From positions 62,001 to 126,000 of the forward strand of contig CAWJOG010000013.1 in NCBI GenBank assembly GCA_963844435.1: DNA of 64,000 nt. Direction: 5' to 3'. The notes under the pieces were generated by a model. It did not search any database, was not told the DNA's origin, and was given only the letters and a program-made list of their open reading frames with translations. This document shows positions 47,462 to 55,922 of this stretch, piece after piece. Made by a program: the position numbers and the translations under genes. Every line of letters begins with the position of its first letter. The stretch's first letter is position 1. Source of the DNA: JBDSLU01 sp963844435. Lineage in GTDB: Bacteria; Acidobacteriota; Vicinamibacteria; Vicinamibacterales; Vicinamibacteraceae.

Positions 47462-48103
47462 ATGCTGTCGGCCGTGGCCGAGCCCAGCCGACACCTCTCG
47501 ATGCTGCGGTCCTACACCGCAGCGGACGCGTTCACGATCGGCAACGCCGCGTGCGGGACGATCGCGATCTTCCTGTGCCTCGACTACGTCGAGACCGGGA
47601 GCCCGCGCTGGCTGTGGATCGCCTTCGCGCTGTTCCCGCTGGCGCTGGTCTGCGACGTGCTCGACGGGTACGTCGCGCGGCTCGATACGGGGCATCGATC
47701 GGTGCTCGGCGGCGACCTCGATTCGCTGGCCGACGTCATCTCGTTCGGGGTGGCGCCGGCCGTGCTCGGGTTCACCGTCGGCCTGCGCGGCGCCTGGGAC
47801 ATGCTGATCCTCACCTACTTCGTGGTGTGCGGCGTCAGCCGACTGGCCCGCTTCAACGTCACCGCCAGCGCCCTCACCGACGAGAGCACCGGCAAGGTGA
47901 AGTACTTCCAGGGCACACCGATCCCGACCAGCGTGGCGATCGTCGCCGTCCTCGCCGTCGCGTTCTTCCTCGATCGCACCGGCAGCGCCCTCTGGCTCGG
48001 GGCATGGCGGATCGGGCCAGCGACCCTGCACCCGCTGGCGCTGCTCTACGCCGCCAGCGGCAGCGCAATGATCAGCGCGACGCTGCGCGTGCCCAAGCCG
48101 TGA
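47462..48103 (+). CDS. pssA: CDP-diacylglycerol-serine O-phosphatidyltransferase
   Basis: The protein has 213 residues and the CDP-alcohol phosphotransferase motif DVLDGYVARLDTGHRSVLGG continuing DLDSLADVISFG (D-x2-D-G-x2-A-R ... G-x3-D-x3-D). The N-terminal LRSYTAADAFTIGNAACGT and C-terminal YFQGTPIPTSVAI are the PssA (type II) pattern. It makes phosphatidylserine from CDP-diacylglycerol and serine, the first step to phosphatidylethanolamine. No decarboxylase gene (psd) is in the window. It follows the symporter by 2 bases; the cardiolipin synthase-like gene is divergent upstream. Confidence 0.92.
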   Translation: MLSAVAEPSRHLSMLRSYTAADAFTIGNAACGTIAIFLCLDYVETGSPRWLWIAFALFPLALVCDVLDGYVARLDTGHRSVLGGDLDSLADVISFGVAPAVLGFTVGLRGAWDMLILTYFVVCGVSRLARFNVTASALTDESTGKVKYFQGTPIPTSVAIVAVLAVAFFLDRTGSALWLGAWRIGPATLHPLALLYAASGSAMISATLRVPKP

Positions 48104-48115
48104 GGTCCGCCTCCC

Positions 48116-48322
48116 CTAGTCGTCGAGCACGAAGGTCACCATCATGTTGACCTGGTACTCGGCGATCTTTCCGCCGGCGTCGCAGCGGACGTGCTGCTCC
48201 TTGATCCACGCGGCGCGCACGTTGCGCAGCGTCTTCGCCGCGCGCGTGAGGCCTTGCTGGATCGCGTCCTCGAAGCTCTTCGTGGAGGTGGCGCTGATCT
48301 CGGACACCTTGGCGACGGACAT
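48116..48322 (-). CDS. Dodecin family flavin-binding protein
   Basis: The protein has 68 residues, beginning MSVAKVSEISATSTKSFEDA and ending AEYQVNMMVTFVLDD, the complete dodecin pattern. Dodecins form hollow dodecamers that bind flavin dimers and buffer free flavin. The conserved flavin-stacking Trp is in RAAWIKEQHV, and Gln in EYQV lines the site. A good AAGGAG precedes the ATG, and a TATAAC box (complement of 48376-48381) is 54 bases upstream. It is convergent with pssA. Confidence 0.93.
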   Translation of the reverse strand: MSVAKVSEISATSTKSFEDAIQQGLTRAAKTLRNVRAAWIKEQHVRCDAGGKIAEYQVNMMVTFVLDD

Positions 48323-48544
48323 AGGGACTCCTTCTCTGTGGGCTCGCGGCGTTGCCTGATCACGAGCATCGAGCGGTTATACTCCGCCCGCGCCGGCGGG
48401 GCATGCGGCAAACATGTCGTGCGGAGATAGAACCCGCGCGCATCCTTGGATGAGTCGGCGTTCTGTTGAGTTCGCGCACCGTGCTGATTGACGCGGCCAC
48501 CGGCCGCCCCGGTCAGCTTCAGCGGCGGGAAGGCATAGACCGCG
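48323..48544. other. Intergenic region between dodecin and sigma fragment
   Basis: GTTATACT at 48376-48383 can act as a -10 box in either direction (TATAAC for dodecin on the minus strand, TATACT on the plus). An imperfect inverted repeat starting CTCCGC and ending GCGGAG follows at about 48383-48427. No coding feature or named RNA is recognised on the plus strand. Confidence 0.4.
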
Positions 48545-48955
48545 TCAGGTGCCCTGAATGGCCTGGGTCCGGACGCGCCGTGGCGCGGTCGACGGCGACG
48601 CGCCTCGATCGATCAACCACGGGTCGAAGCCGAGCCCGGCGCGCAGCTCGTCGGCCGGCGACGCCACGTCGGCGGCGCGCGCATCCTCGACGGACCGGAT
48701 CCGGCGGCGGTTCGCGTCGCGCCAGACGTTCTGTGCGATGCGGAAGACCCACGCCGCCTCGCGCTCGCGCAGCTCGTAGGCGGGTGCCGCCTGGACGACG
48801 CGCAGCAACACCTCGCCCGCCAGATCGTCGCCGGCGGCCGGATTGCGCGTCAGCCGGTTCAGGAACCGCCGGATGGCACGGCCTGCGGCACGGCTCTTGA
48901 AGTCACACGCGACGCCTGCGCGCCGGCGCCCCGTGGGCCGGCCGAACGGGCGCAA
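48545..48955 (-). pseudogene. Truncated ECF sigma factor (region 2 only)
   Basis: The frame encodes about 136 residues. RAIRRFLNRLTRNPAAGDDL, AGEVLLRVVQAAPAYELRER and EREAAWVFRIAQNVWRDANR form a typical ECF sigma region 2 (the segment that binds the -10 element and core RNA polymerase). After the linker the frame ends with PRRVRTQAIQGT and has no region 4, which should recognise -35 sequences. I could not find region 4 in another frame. It is therefore probably a remnant; alternatively a region-2-only sigma. Its start is uncertain. It lies divergent from the HtrA gene. Confidence 0.6.
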
Positions 48956-49059
48956 TCGCGAGGCATTGCCTCGAATCGAGCGGTGACCGAACGGAGGCAG
49001 CTCTGAAATGCCGGAGTCTGCCTCCTGACGTGCGGAGGCACCGCCAGGAGTGGAGCGTC

Positions 49060-50520
49060 ATGATCGTGTCGAGCACCCGTCGTTCACTCGCGCGCGCCTG
49101 CCGGGCCGCGCTCGCGCTCCCTTTGCTCCTGCTCCTGCCGTCATCGCTGCTCGCGCAAACGAAGGCGGCGCCGCCTCCGGTAACCGACAGCCTCGACCGC
49201 CTGAACCAGGCGATCGACGGGCTGACGCGGAAGGTGTGGCCGAGCGTCGTCCAGATCATGGTGACCGGCTACGGGGCACGCGACGAGGACGGCCGCGGCC
49301 CGGTCAACACCTCGGTGATGACGCGCCAGCGATCGATGGGCTCGGGCTTCGTCATCGATCCCGAAGGCTACGTGATGACCAACGCCCACGTGGTCAGCGG
49401 CGCGCAACGCGTCCAGATCGTGGTGCCGCCGACCAACGCGGACGGCTCGCTGATGTCGGCGCTGTCGCCCAAGATGACGATCCTGCCGGCGCGCATCGTC
49501 GGCGTCAGCAGTGAGATCGATCTCGCGCTCTTGAAAGTCGAGGGGCTGAAGGCGCCGGCGCTGCCGCTGGCGTCCTACCGCGAACTCCGCCAGGGCGAGA
49601 CGGTCTTCGCGTTCGGCAGCCCCGGCGGGCTGCGCAACACGCTGACGCACGGCCTCGTCTCCGCGGTCGCCCGCCAGACCGATCCGGACTCGCCGCTCAT
49701 CTACATCCAGACCGACGCGCCGATCAATCCCGGCAACTCCGGCGGCCCGCTGGTCAACGTTCGCGGCGAAGTGGTCGGCGTCAACACGTTCATCATGTCG
49801 CAATCGGGCGGCAACGAAGGCCTCGGCTTCGCGATCCCGTCCGCGACGGCGCGGACGGTCTTCCGTCAACTCAAGCAGTACGGACAGCTGCGGCGCCAGG
49901 AAGTCGGGATGAGCCTGCAGACGATCACGCAGCCGATGGCGGCGTCGCTCGGCCTCGACCGCGATTCCGGCGTCATCGTCTCGGACGTGTGGCCGAACGG
50001 ACCCGCCGAAGCGGCCGGCGTCAGGATTGGCGATGTGCTGCTGTCGGTCGATGGTCAGGCGGCGGAGAACCTGCCGACCGTCAACTACTTCTTCCGGCTG
50101 CGCGAGTCCGACAAGCCGGTGGAGCTGGTGGTCATGGCCGGCAAGACGCAGAAGCTGTACAAGGTCGCCCCGGTCGAGCAGAGCAGCGATTTCGACTCGG
50201 TGTCGCTGACGTCCGATCCGGAGCGAAATCTCGTCGCGCCGCTCGGCATCATCGGCGTCGAGATCGATCCGCGCCTGGCCGCCGGCGCGAAGGGGCTGCG
50301 AGACCCCTACGGCATCATCGTCGCGGCGCGCGCCGCGGGGGCCGTGGCCGAAATCCCGCTGCTGCCGCGCGACATCATCCGCAGCTTCAACAACGAGATG
50401 ACACGACCTCGCTCGTGGGGTTGCGCCGGATGCTGTCAGGAGCTCAAGCCCGGCGCACCGGTCACCTTGCAGATCCAGCGGGAAGGGCGGCTGATGTTCG
50501 TCTCGTTTACGATGGAGTGA
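49060..50520 (+). CDS. HtrA/DegP-like serine protease (S1C) with PDZ domain
   Basis: The protein has 486 residues with a signal peptide (RAALALPLLLLLPSSLLAQ). The trypsin-like domain has the triad His in MTNAHVVSGA, Asp in SEIDLALLKV and Ser in PINPGNSGGPLV. A PDZ domain follows (VIVSDVWPNGPAEAAGVRIG) and a second, weaker one at the C-terminus. These proteases handle misfolded periplasmic proteins. A CAGGAG precedes the ATG. At 50401-50437 two compensating indels replace an expected TSLVGLRRML with RPRSWGCAGCC before the frame recovers at QELKPGAPV. Confidence 0.9.
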   Translation: MIVSSTRRSLARACRAALALPLLLLLPSSLLAQTKAAPPPVTDSLDRLNQAIDGLTRKVWPSVVQIMVTGYGARDEDGRGPVNTSVMTRQRSMGSGFVIDPEGYVMTNAHVVSGAQRVQIVVPPTNADGSLMSALSPKMTILPARIVGVSSEIDLALLKVEGLKAPALPLASYRELRQGETVFAFGSPGGLRNTLTHGLVSAVARQTDPDSPLIYIQTDAPINPGNSGGPLVNVRGEVVGVNTFIMSQSGGNEGLGFAIPSATARTVFRQLKQYGQLRRQEVGMSLQTITQPMAASLGLDRDSGVIVSDVWPNGPAEAAGVRIGDVLLSVDGQAAENLPTVNYFFRLRESDKPVELVVMAGKTQKLYKVAPVEQSSDFDSVSLTSDPERNLVAPLGIIGVEIDPRLAAGAKGLRDPYGIIVAARAAGAVAEIPLLPRDIIRSFNNEMTRPRSWGCAGCCQELKPGAPVTLQIQREGRLMFVSFTME

Positions 50521-50588
50521 GCGAAGAACTGCCGTTGACGTTCTGCGCTGAATCGGCGCCGACACCACTCGTGTTCACGGAGAAGAAG

Positions 50589-51300
50589 ATGATTATTCCT
50601 ACGAAACGTTCGTTCCACTCGGGCTTGGCGGCCATGAGCCTGGTGGCTCTGGCCTCGGTCTACGCGAGCGGCCAGCAGCCGGCCGTGAAGATCCCTGAAC
50701 CCGGCGTGCCGCAAGTCATGACGCTCGAGGGCAAGTTCGTCCGCGTCGCGTACAACAACGAAGGTTATGTGATTCTCGGCTACCAGATCGCCAATCGAAC
50801 GGTCGGCGAAGACTGGATCATGCTCGATGTCGGCATCACCGGGATGGAGAAGGCGCCAACGTACGAGCTCAAACGCGAGGCGCTGTCGCTCGACACGCCG
50901 GACGGCACGCTGGCGCTGCCGTCGATCGAGGAGTACCGGGAGAACGAGTCAAAGGCACAGGCGCTCCAGAACCGCATGAAGGTCCAGCGCGACTCGATCA
51001 ACTACTTTCCCCCCTGGATTTCCGGCGTGAACCGGCTCGGGTTCTTCGCGGACCTCGGGTCGCGCGCGATGCCCTGGAACCAGGCCGATGTCACGAACTC
51101 GCGCGCGTGCGTGGGCCAGCTCTATTTCCACGTGCCCGGTGGCACGAAGCACGGCCAGTACTGGCTGAACGTGAAGTTCGCGCAGAGCGTCGTGCGCGTG
51201 CCCTTCCGGCTCCTGACCAAGGAAGAGGAAAGGACGCTCGAGCAAGAACTACGGGGACATCAAGAAGCAGGTCGACGCCGCGTTCCGCAAGCAGAAATAG
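50589..51300 (+). CDS. Small secreted protein of unknown function (frame break near 3' end)
   Basis: ATG 50589 follows GGAGAAG and opens a signal peptide (SGLAAMSLVALASVYASGQ). The mature part (EGKFVRVAYNNEGYVILGYQ, VGEDWIMLDVGITGMEKAPT, QRDSINYFPPWISGVNRLGF) is beta-rich, and I do not recognise its family. Near 51242 the frame must shift by one base to give KNYGDIKKQVDAAFRKQK and a stop at 51300; without it translation runs on into antisense sequence. It lies 68 bases after the HtrA gene and may be its substrate or partner, but nothing in the sequence proves that. Confidence 0.6.
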
Positions 51301-51311
51301 GCAGGAACAGC

Positions 51312-52490
51312 CTACCGCTTCGCACCGGCCTGAAGCTCGCGCGAACTCAGCCTCGGATATTCGAGCTGCATGGCGACTACATCCGCCGTGGGCATTCCGT
51401 AACGGACCGCAATCCCTGCAAGCGCGTCGTCCAGGACGCTTGCCGGCCGACGATCTTCGATCGCCGGAATCAGACGCTCCGCGGGCCAGCTCGCAGCGAC
51501 CTGGTCGGGGACGATGCGGATGCCGTTGCGGCTCTGCTGCGCACCGTCGGTGCGGGAGAACGTCACGGCGCGTGACCGGTAGGTCCGCGACCACGCGTCC
51601 GCGGCCAGGGCGAGCGACACTTCGTCGATACCCGGCGTCAGTTCGATGCCGAGTCGCTCTCGCTTCCAGAAGGCCACCGCGTTGCCAAGCACCGTCACCG
51701 CAAACGGGCGCGTGATGAGGAACGCATCGCTGTCGTGACGCGCGTCCCAGCGCGTCACGCCGAGGTCCCTGCCGATCGCTTCCGCCTTGTCGCGACCGGC
51801 GATCGCCTCGATCAGGGTGAGTGCCATCGGCATGGACGCGGTGATCCCCGTCGTCGTGAACACGCCCTGATCGACCGCCAGCCGCCGGTCCGCGACGTAC
51901 TGGATGGCGGGATGCCTGCCGAGGAGATCCTTCACGAAGTACCAGTGGGTCGTCGCCCGCTTGCCGTCCAACAGGCCGGCCTCGCCGACGACCTTGGCTC
52001 CCGCGCACACGCCGATGATGGTCGCGCGCTTGACGGCCTGGCTCCTGAGCCACCCGAGGATCGCCGGATCGTCGTCGCGGCTCATGGCCGGAACGATGAC
52101 GTAGTCAGCGCCTTCCGGATGCTGCGCATCGAACTCCGCGACCGTCGCCTGCGGCTCGACGGTCAGCGCCGGGTACAGCGTCACCGATCCGGGCTCCGTC
52201 GCCAACGCCACCACGTCCGCGACATCCGCGCGCCGCAGGATGCCGTAGGGCATGAGGTAGTCGGTGACTTCGGTGGCGTCGTTGATGCCGACGATCGCAA
52301 TCAGCGGCCGTTGCCGTTTCGGCGGCTTCAACGCCGTCAGCATCGCGTCGGCTTCTTCCTGTGGAATGGGCGGCGCCTCGCCGACGGCCGGCGCCGGAGG
52401 CAGCGACAGAATCCACGCCCCTCCACCCACTGCACCGAGTGCGACGACGCCAACAGCGCTCCACGCCGTGAGCCGCCGATTCATGGGCAC
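51312..52490 (-). CDS. Membrane-anchored DJ-1/PfpI-family protein
   Basis: The protein has 392 residues. A GTG at 52490 with GGGAGG 5 bases upstream opens a single N-terminal membrane segment (AWSAVGVVALGAVGGGAWIL). The DJ-1/PfpI (GATase1-like) domain spans about residues 60-240: RPLIAIVGINDATEVTDYLM, GADYVIVPAMSRDDDP and the nucleophile Cys in IIGVCAGAKVVGEAGLLDGK. This resembles the amidase-like N-terminal half of FtrA/GATase1 AraC regulators, but no AraC helix-turn-helix follows. The second half (residues 240-392) is of unknown type. It is probably extracytoplasmic, which is unusual for this family. Confidence 0.78.
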   Translation of the reverse strand: MPMNRRLTAWSAVGVVALGAVGGGAWILSLPPAPAVGEAPPIPQEEADAMLTALKPPKRQRPLIAIVGINDATEVTDYLMPYGILRRADVADVVALATEPGSVTLYPALTVEPQATVAEFDAQHPEGADYVIVPAMSRDDDPAILGWLRSQAVKRATIIGVCAGAKVVGEAGLLDGKRATTHWYFVKDLLGRHPAIQYVADRRLAVDQGVFTTTGITASMPMALTLIEAIAGRDKAEAIGRDLGVTRWDARHDSDAFLITRPFAVTVLGNAVAFWKRERLGIELTPGIDEVSLALAADAWSRTYRSRAVTFSRTDGAQQSRNGIRIVPDQVAASWPAERLIPAIEDRRPASVLDDALAGIAVRYGMPTADVVAMQLEYPRLSSRELQAGAKR

Positions 52491-52642
52491 CGGATCCTCC
52501 CATCAACTCAGCCGCGCGACCCCTCAGATGGCGTTCTTTCTTTGCGGCCGCTCCATCTCGTCCGGCGCGTCGTGCGCCGCCGCCGACAGGTCAGAGGTAG
52601 CAACCAACGAGCCGTCGCGTCAAGATCAGCCGTGGGTGATCG

Positions 52643-54022
52643 TCAAAAAGCCAGGACCGTCTGCACCATCGGCACCCAGCCCGTCATGCCTGCGGTATAC
52701 GGAGTGAAAGCCCCGCTGTAGGGAGCCCTGTCGACCCGGAACAGCTCGGCGTTGAGCCAGAGGCGCTCGGTGTCGATGAAGTGCCACTTGACCCCGGCAC
52801 CGTACTCGTGGGAATCGCCGAACTGCCCGTGCACCCACGATCCGCGGCCATACAGCATCCACTTCTTCGGCACGATGAAGTAACCCGCCGAGATTTCGGT
52901 CCCGCGGTCGAAGGTGGATTCGAGCGGCAGAGGTCCATCGGCTTCGAAATCGTTCAGCCAACGCATGAAGTACTGCCCGTTGACCGCAAGCCCGTTCCAC
53001 TTGATGCCGCCGTCGATCGCCCACAGCCGGTACGTCGCCTGGTCGACCGTGACACCTGGCGCAAACGCCCCGGTCGAGAAGGTCAGCACGCCGTCGGAGT
53101 TGTACAGCGACGTGTTCTCGGGACTCGACTGATCGAGATTGGAAAAGCGGTCCTCCCGGGATCTCGTGAACGCGGTACCGACGCGAATCCGTACCTTGTC
53201 GGAGGCGAAATAGTCGTCGTACATGTTGCGTGACTTGCCGGGTTCCCCGTAGGGCCCCATCGGTTCCCACCACGTACTGCCGGACCACAGCAGATGCGTA
53301 TCGATCTTGTTCGCCGAGATGTTCAGGGTATTGAGACCGTTCCCCAGGAACGTCAAGTAGTGCAGCCCGTTCACGGGTTCTCCGTTCAACCAGACTCCCT
53401 GCGTGAACCCCGGGCGGAAGAAGTTGTCCGCCATGCTCCTGTCGGTTGACGTGAAGAATGGGAACGTCGCCACCAGTGATCGGCTGCCGGGAACGCCGGT
53501 GTAGCCGCCGGTGATCGTGATGGCCTTGTTGAAGCTCCAGCCGATGTTGCCGGCCACGATGATCGACGCGGCGCCCGCGGACGTCCAGACGGTGAAGCTG
53601 TAGCGCGCCCTCGGGTCGAACACGTAGCCGCCCAGGATGAACATCGCGCGATTGACAGTGATGTCGTTGCGCGTGTGCACATCACGGCTCACGCCCAGAT
53701 GGTCGGTATACGTAAGGTCGCTGTCCTGGGTGTTGAGATATCGGAGCTGGGTATTGATGTTGAACTTCAGCAGGAACGGCACGTTGGCGTCTGGCGGCGT
53801 TTCCCAGATGACGATGCCATCCTTATAACGGTCGTTGCTCGTCTGGGGTGCGGCGCCGGATGCGGTCTGTGCAGCCGCACTTGCCGAATCTGTCAGGGTC
53901 GCTGCCGCCACCGGGGCGTCTGCCGTCGGCGGCGACTGTCCGGAGGCAGACGTCGTGAGGAACGGCATCGAGATCAACGCCAATGCGACTGAAGTCTTGA
54001 TGAATGCGCGGGGTCTCGCCAC
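52643..54022 (-). CDS. Outer-membrane porin-like beta-barrel protein
   Basis: The protein has 459 residues. A GTG at 54022 with GGAGGGTGA upstream opens a signal peptide (FIKTSVALALISMPFLTTSA, cleaved near ASG). The mature protein is a series of amphipathic strands (FNINTQLRYLNTQDSDLTYT, RYSFTVWTSAGAASIIVAGN, GGIKWNGLAVNGQYFMRWLN) ending in the barrel-terminal aromatic TVLAF. This is the pattern of OprO/OprP-type or related 16-18-strand porins; the exact family is not clear. It lies divergent from the glycerol operon and could supply glycerol or other solutes, which is an inference. Confidence 0.8.
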   Translation of the reverse strand: MARPRAFIKTSVALALISMPFLTTSASGQSPPTADAPVAAATLTDSASAAAQTASGAAPQTSNDRYKDGIVIWETPPDANVPFLLKFNINTQLRYLNTQDSDLTYTDHLGVSRDVHTRNDITVNRAMFILGGYVFDPRARYSFTVWTSAGAASIIVAGNIGWSFNKAITITGGYTGVPGSRSLVATFPFFTSTDRSMADNFFRPGFTQGVWLNGEPVNGLHYLTFLGNGLNTLNISANKIDTHLLWSGSTWWEPMGPYGEPGKSRNMYDDYFASDKVRIRVGTAFTRSREDRFSNLDQSSPENTSLYNSDGVLTFSTGAFAPGVTVDQATYRLWAIDGGIKWNGLAVNGQYFMRWLNDFEADGPLPLESTFDRGTEISAGYFIVPKKWMLYGRGSWVHGQFGDSHEYGAGVKWHFIDTERLWLNAELFRVDRAPYSGAFTPYTAGMTGWVPMVQTVLAF

Positions 54023-54327
54023 CTTGAATCACCCTCCGGAGCCATGCCGAACTGCTTGAAGTACCAGGACAGGCTCAGCAAGGCGTGGGCCAGACGACGC
54101 TGACGAGGCGACCGCAGGAAATTGCCCGGAATCGGCCCGAATGCACCGGAGACGGCCCGGAAGCCAGGGCTGGGGCTCACAAGATGAGGTGACGGTCGCC
54201 TCCGGCAGGAGACCACAACTCCGACGGAACGTAGTCGTCCTGACTTGCCGAGCGCGTACGCAACCGCGTCGTCCGGCAGAGGGCACACCGGACATGTGAC
54301 CACCTCGCTGTATTCAGGCTCGGGCAT
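53974..54327 (-). CDS. Possible short ORF of unknown function
   Basis: The ATG at 54327 begins MPEPEYSEVVTCPVCPLPDD, with a CPxC pair that recalls small zinc-ribbon proteins. A TAATAC box (complement of 54338-54343) ends 10 bases before the start. The later part loses any family pattern and overlaps the porin start by 49 bases, so this may be a decayed small gene. Support is weak. Otherwise the 54023-54424 gap holds only the glpK leader. Confidence 0.3.
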   Translation of the reverse strand: MPEPEYSEVVTCPVCPLPDDAVAYALGKSGRLRSVGVVVSCRRRPSPHLVSPSPGFRAVSGAFGPIPGNFLRSPRQRRLAHALLSLSWYFKQFGMAPEGDSRWRDPAHSSRLQSHWR

Positions 54328-54424
54328 GGATTCTGATGTATTACCATCGCCGCAAGAACGCTGGTAGTGACGTCGACCGTTCGATCCCTAGGAGCTTCAC
54401 CCCGGTTTCTGCGGAGGTTCAGCC

Positions 54425-55921
54425 GTGCCGTACATCCTCGCGCTCGATCAAGGCACTACCAGCTCACGCGCCATCATCTTCGACCACGACGCCGCCATCG
54501 TCGCCATCAGCCAGCGGGAATTCCCGCAGATCTTCCCCCGGCCCGGCTGGGTCGAGCACGATCCCAACGAAATCTGGGCGACGCAGATTGCCGTGGTGTC
54601 GGAGGCGCTCGGCCGCGCGCAACTGCGGCCGCGCGACATCGCCGCGGTTGGCATCACCAACCAGCGTGAAACGGCCGTGGTCTGGGATCGGGAGACCGGG
54701 GCTCCCGTCCACAACGCCATCGTCTGGCAGGACCGCCGCACCGCGGATTTCTGCGATCGCCTGAAACGAGAGGGCCACGAAGACTTCATCCGCGATCGTA
54801 CCGGGCTGGTGATCGACGCCTACTTTTCCGGAAGCAAGGTGGCGTGGATTCTCGACAACGTTCCTGGCGCACGGGCCAGGGCGGAGGCCGGCAAGCTGGC
54901 GTTCGGGACCATCGACAGCTGGCTGATCTGGCAGCTCACCAGCGGCTCGACCCATGTCACCGACGTGTCCAACGCGTCGCGGACCATGCTGTTCAATATC
55001 CACACGTTGAAATGGGACGAGGATCTGCTGAAGCTCCTCCACATTCCGGCCAGCCTGCTGCCGGAGGTCCGGCCGTCGAGCGCAGTCTACGGGCGGGTCT
55101 CGACGACGCTCGGCGTCGCCGACGTCCCGATCGCCGGGATCGCCGGGGATCAGCAGGCCGCGCTCTTCGGCCAGATGTGCGTCTCTCCGGGCATGGCGAA
55201 GAACACCTACGGCACCGGCTGCTTTCTCCTGCAGAACACCGGCGAGCGCCCGGTGGCGTCGCGCAATCGACTGCTCACGACGGTGGCCTGGGAGGTCGGC
55301 GGCAAGGTTGCCTACGCGCTCGAGGGCAGCGTCTTCATCGGCGGCGCGGTGGTCCAATGGCTGCGCGACGGGCTGGGCCTGATCAGGACTTCGTCCGAGG
55401 TCGAGGAGCTTGCGCGATCCGTCCCGGACAACGGCGGCGTCTATCTCGTGCCGGCCTTCGCGGGACTCGGGGCACCGCACTGGGATCCGTACGCGCGCGG
55501 CACGATTGTGGGGATCACTCGCGGCACCACGGCCGGCCATATCGCGAGGGCCGCCGTCGAGAGCATCGCGTTTCAGGTCGCCGATCTGCTCGAGGCGGTC
55601 CACAGCGACGCCGGCATCGATCTGCAGGAGCTCCGGGTGGACGGCGGCGCTGCCGCCAACGACGCGCTGTTGCAGTATCAGGCGGACCTGCTTGGTGTTG
55701 CGGTCGTGCGGCCGCAGGTGACCGAGACGACTGCGCTGGGCGCGGCCTACCTCGCGGGCCTGGCGGTCGGCTTCTGGGACTCGGCTGAGGCGCTTGCGCG
55801 CCACTGGCGCGTCGACAGGCGGTTCGAACCCGCGATGCCTCCGTCGGAGGCTGCCGCACGGCGCGCGGAGTGGCACGAGGCCCTGAGCCGCTCGAAGAAC
55901 TGGATCGCCGGGGGGCGCTAG
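54425..55921 (+). CDS. glpK: Glycerol kinase
   Basis: The protein has 498 residues, the normal length. It phosphorylates glycerol with ATP to sn-glycerol 3-phosphate. The N-terminal phosphate loop is ALDQGTTSSRAIIFDHD. GITNQRETAVVWDRETGAP, VTDVSNASRTMLFNIHTLKW and GIAGDQQAALFGQMCVSPGM are all classical GlpK segments, and the C-terminal ATPase part has RVDGGAAANDALLQYQADLL. The GTG at 54425 matches the family start. glpD begins 1 base after its stop codon. No glpF aquaglyceroporin is adjacent; the porin lies on the other side. Confidence 0.97.
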   Translation: MPYILALDQGTTSSRAIIFDHDAAIVAISQREFPQIFPRPGWVEHDPNEIWATQIAVVSEALGRAQLRPRDIAAVGITNQRETAVVWDRETGAPVHNAIVWQDRRTADFCDRLKREGHEDFIRDRTGLVIDAYFSGSKVAWILDNVPGARARAEAGKLAFGTIDSWLIWQLTSGSTHVTDVSNASRTMLFNIHTLKWDEDLLKLLHIPASLLPEVRPSSAVYGRVSTTLGVADVPIAGIAGDQQAALFGQMCVSPGMAKNTYGTGCFLLQNTGERPVASRNRLLTTVAWEVGGKVAYALEGSVFIGGAVVQWLRDGLGLIRTSSEVEELARSVPDNGGVYLVPAFAGLGAPHWDPYARGTIVGITRGTTAGHIARAAVESIAFQVADLLEAVHSDAGIDLQELRVDGGAAANDALLQYQADLLGVAVVRPQVTETTALGAAYLAGLAVGFWDSAEALARHWRVDRRFEPAMPPSEAAARRAEWHEALSRSKNWIAGGR

Positions 55922-55922
55922 C

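Noticed and set aside
48383..48430. Structured RNA or riboswitch upstream of the sigma fragment
   Set aside because: The inverted repeat is imperfect, no known riboswitch core is visible, and the nearest plus-strand gene is about 600 bases away.
55815..55835. GGTTCGAACC, resembling the TpsiC arm of a tRNA
   Set aside because: It lies inside glpK (RRFEPAMP) and has no acceptor stem, D arm or anticodon arm around it.
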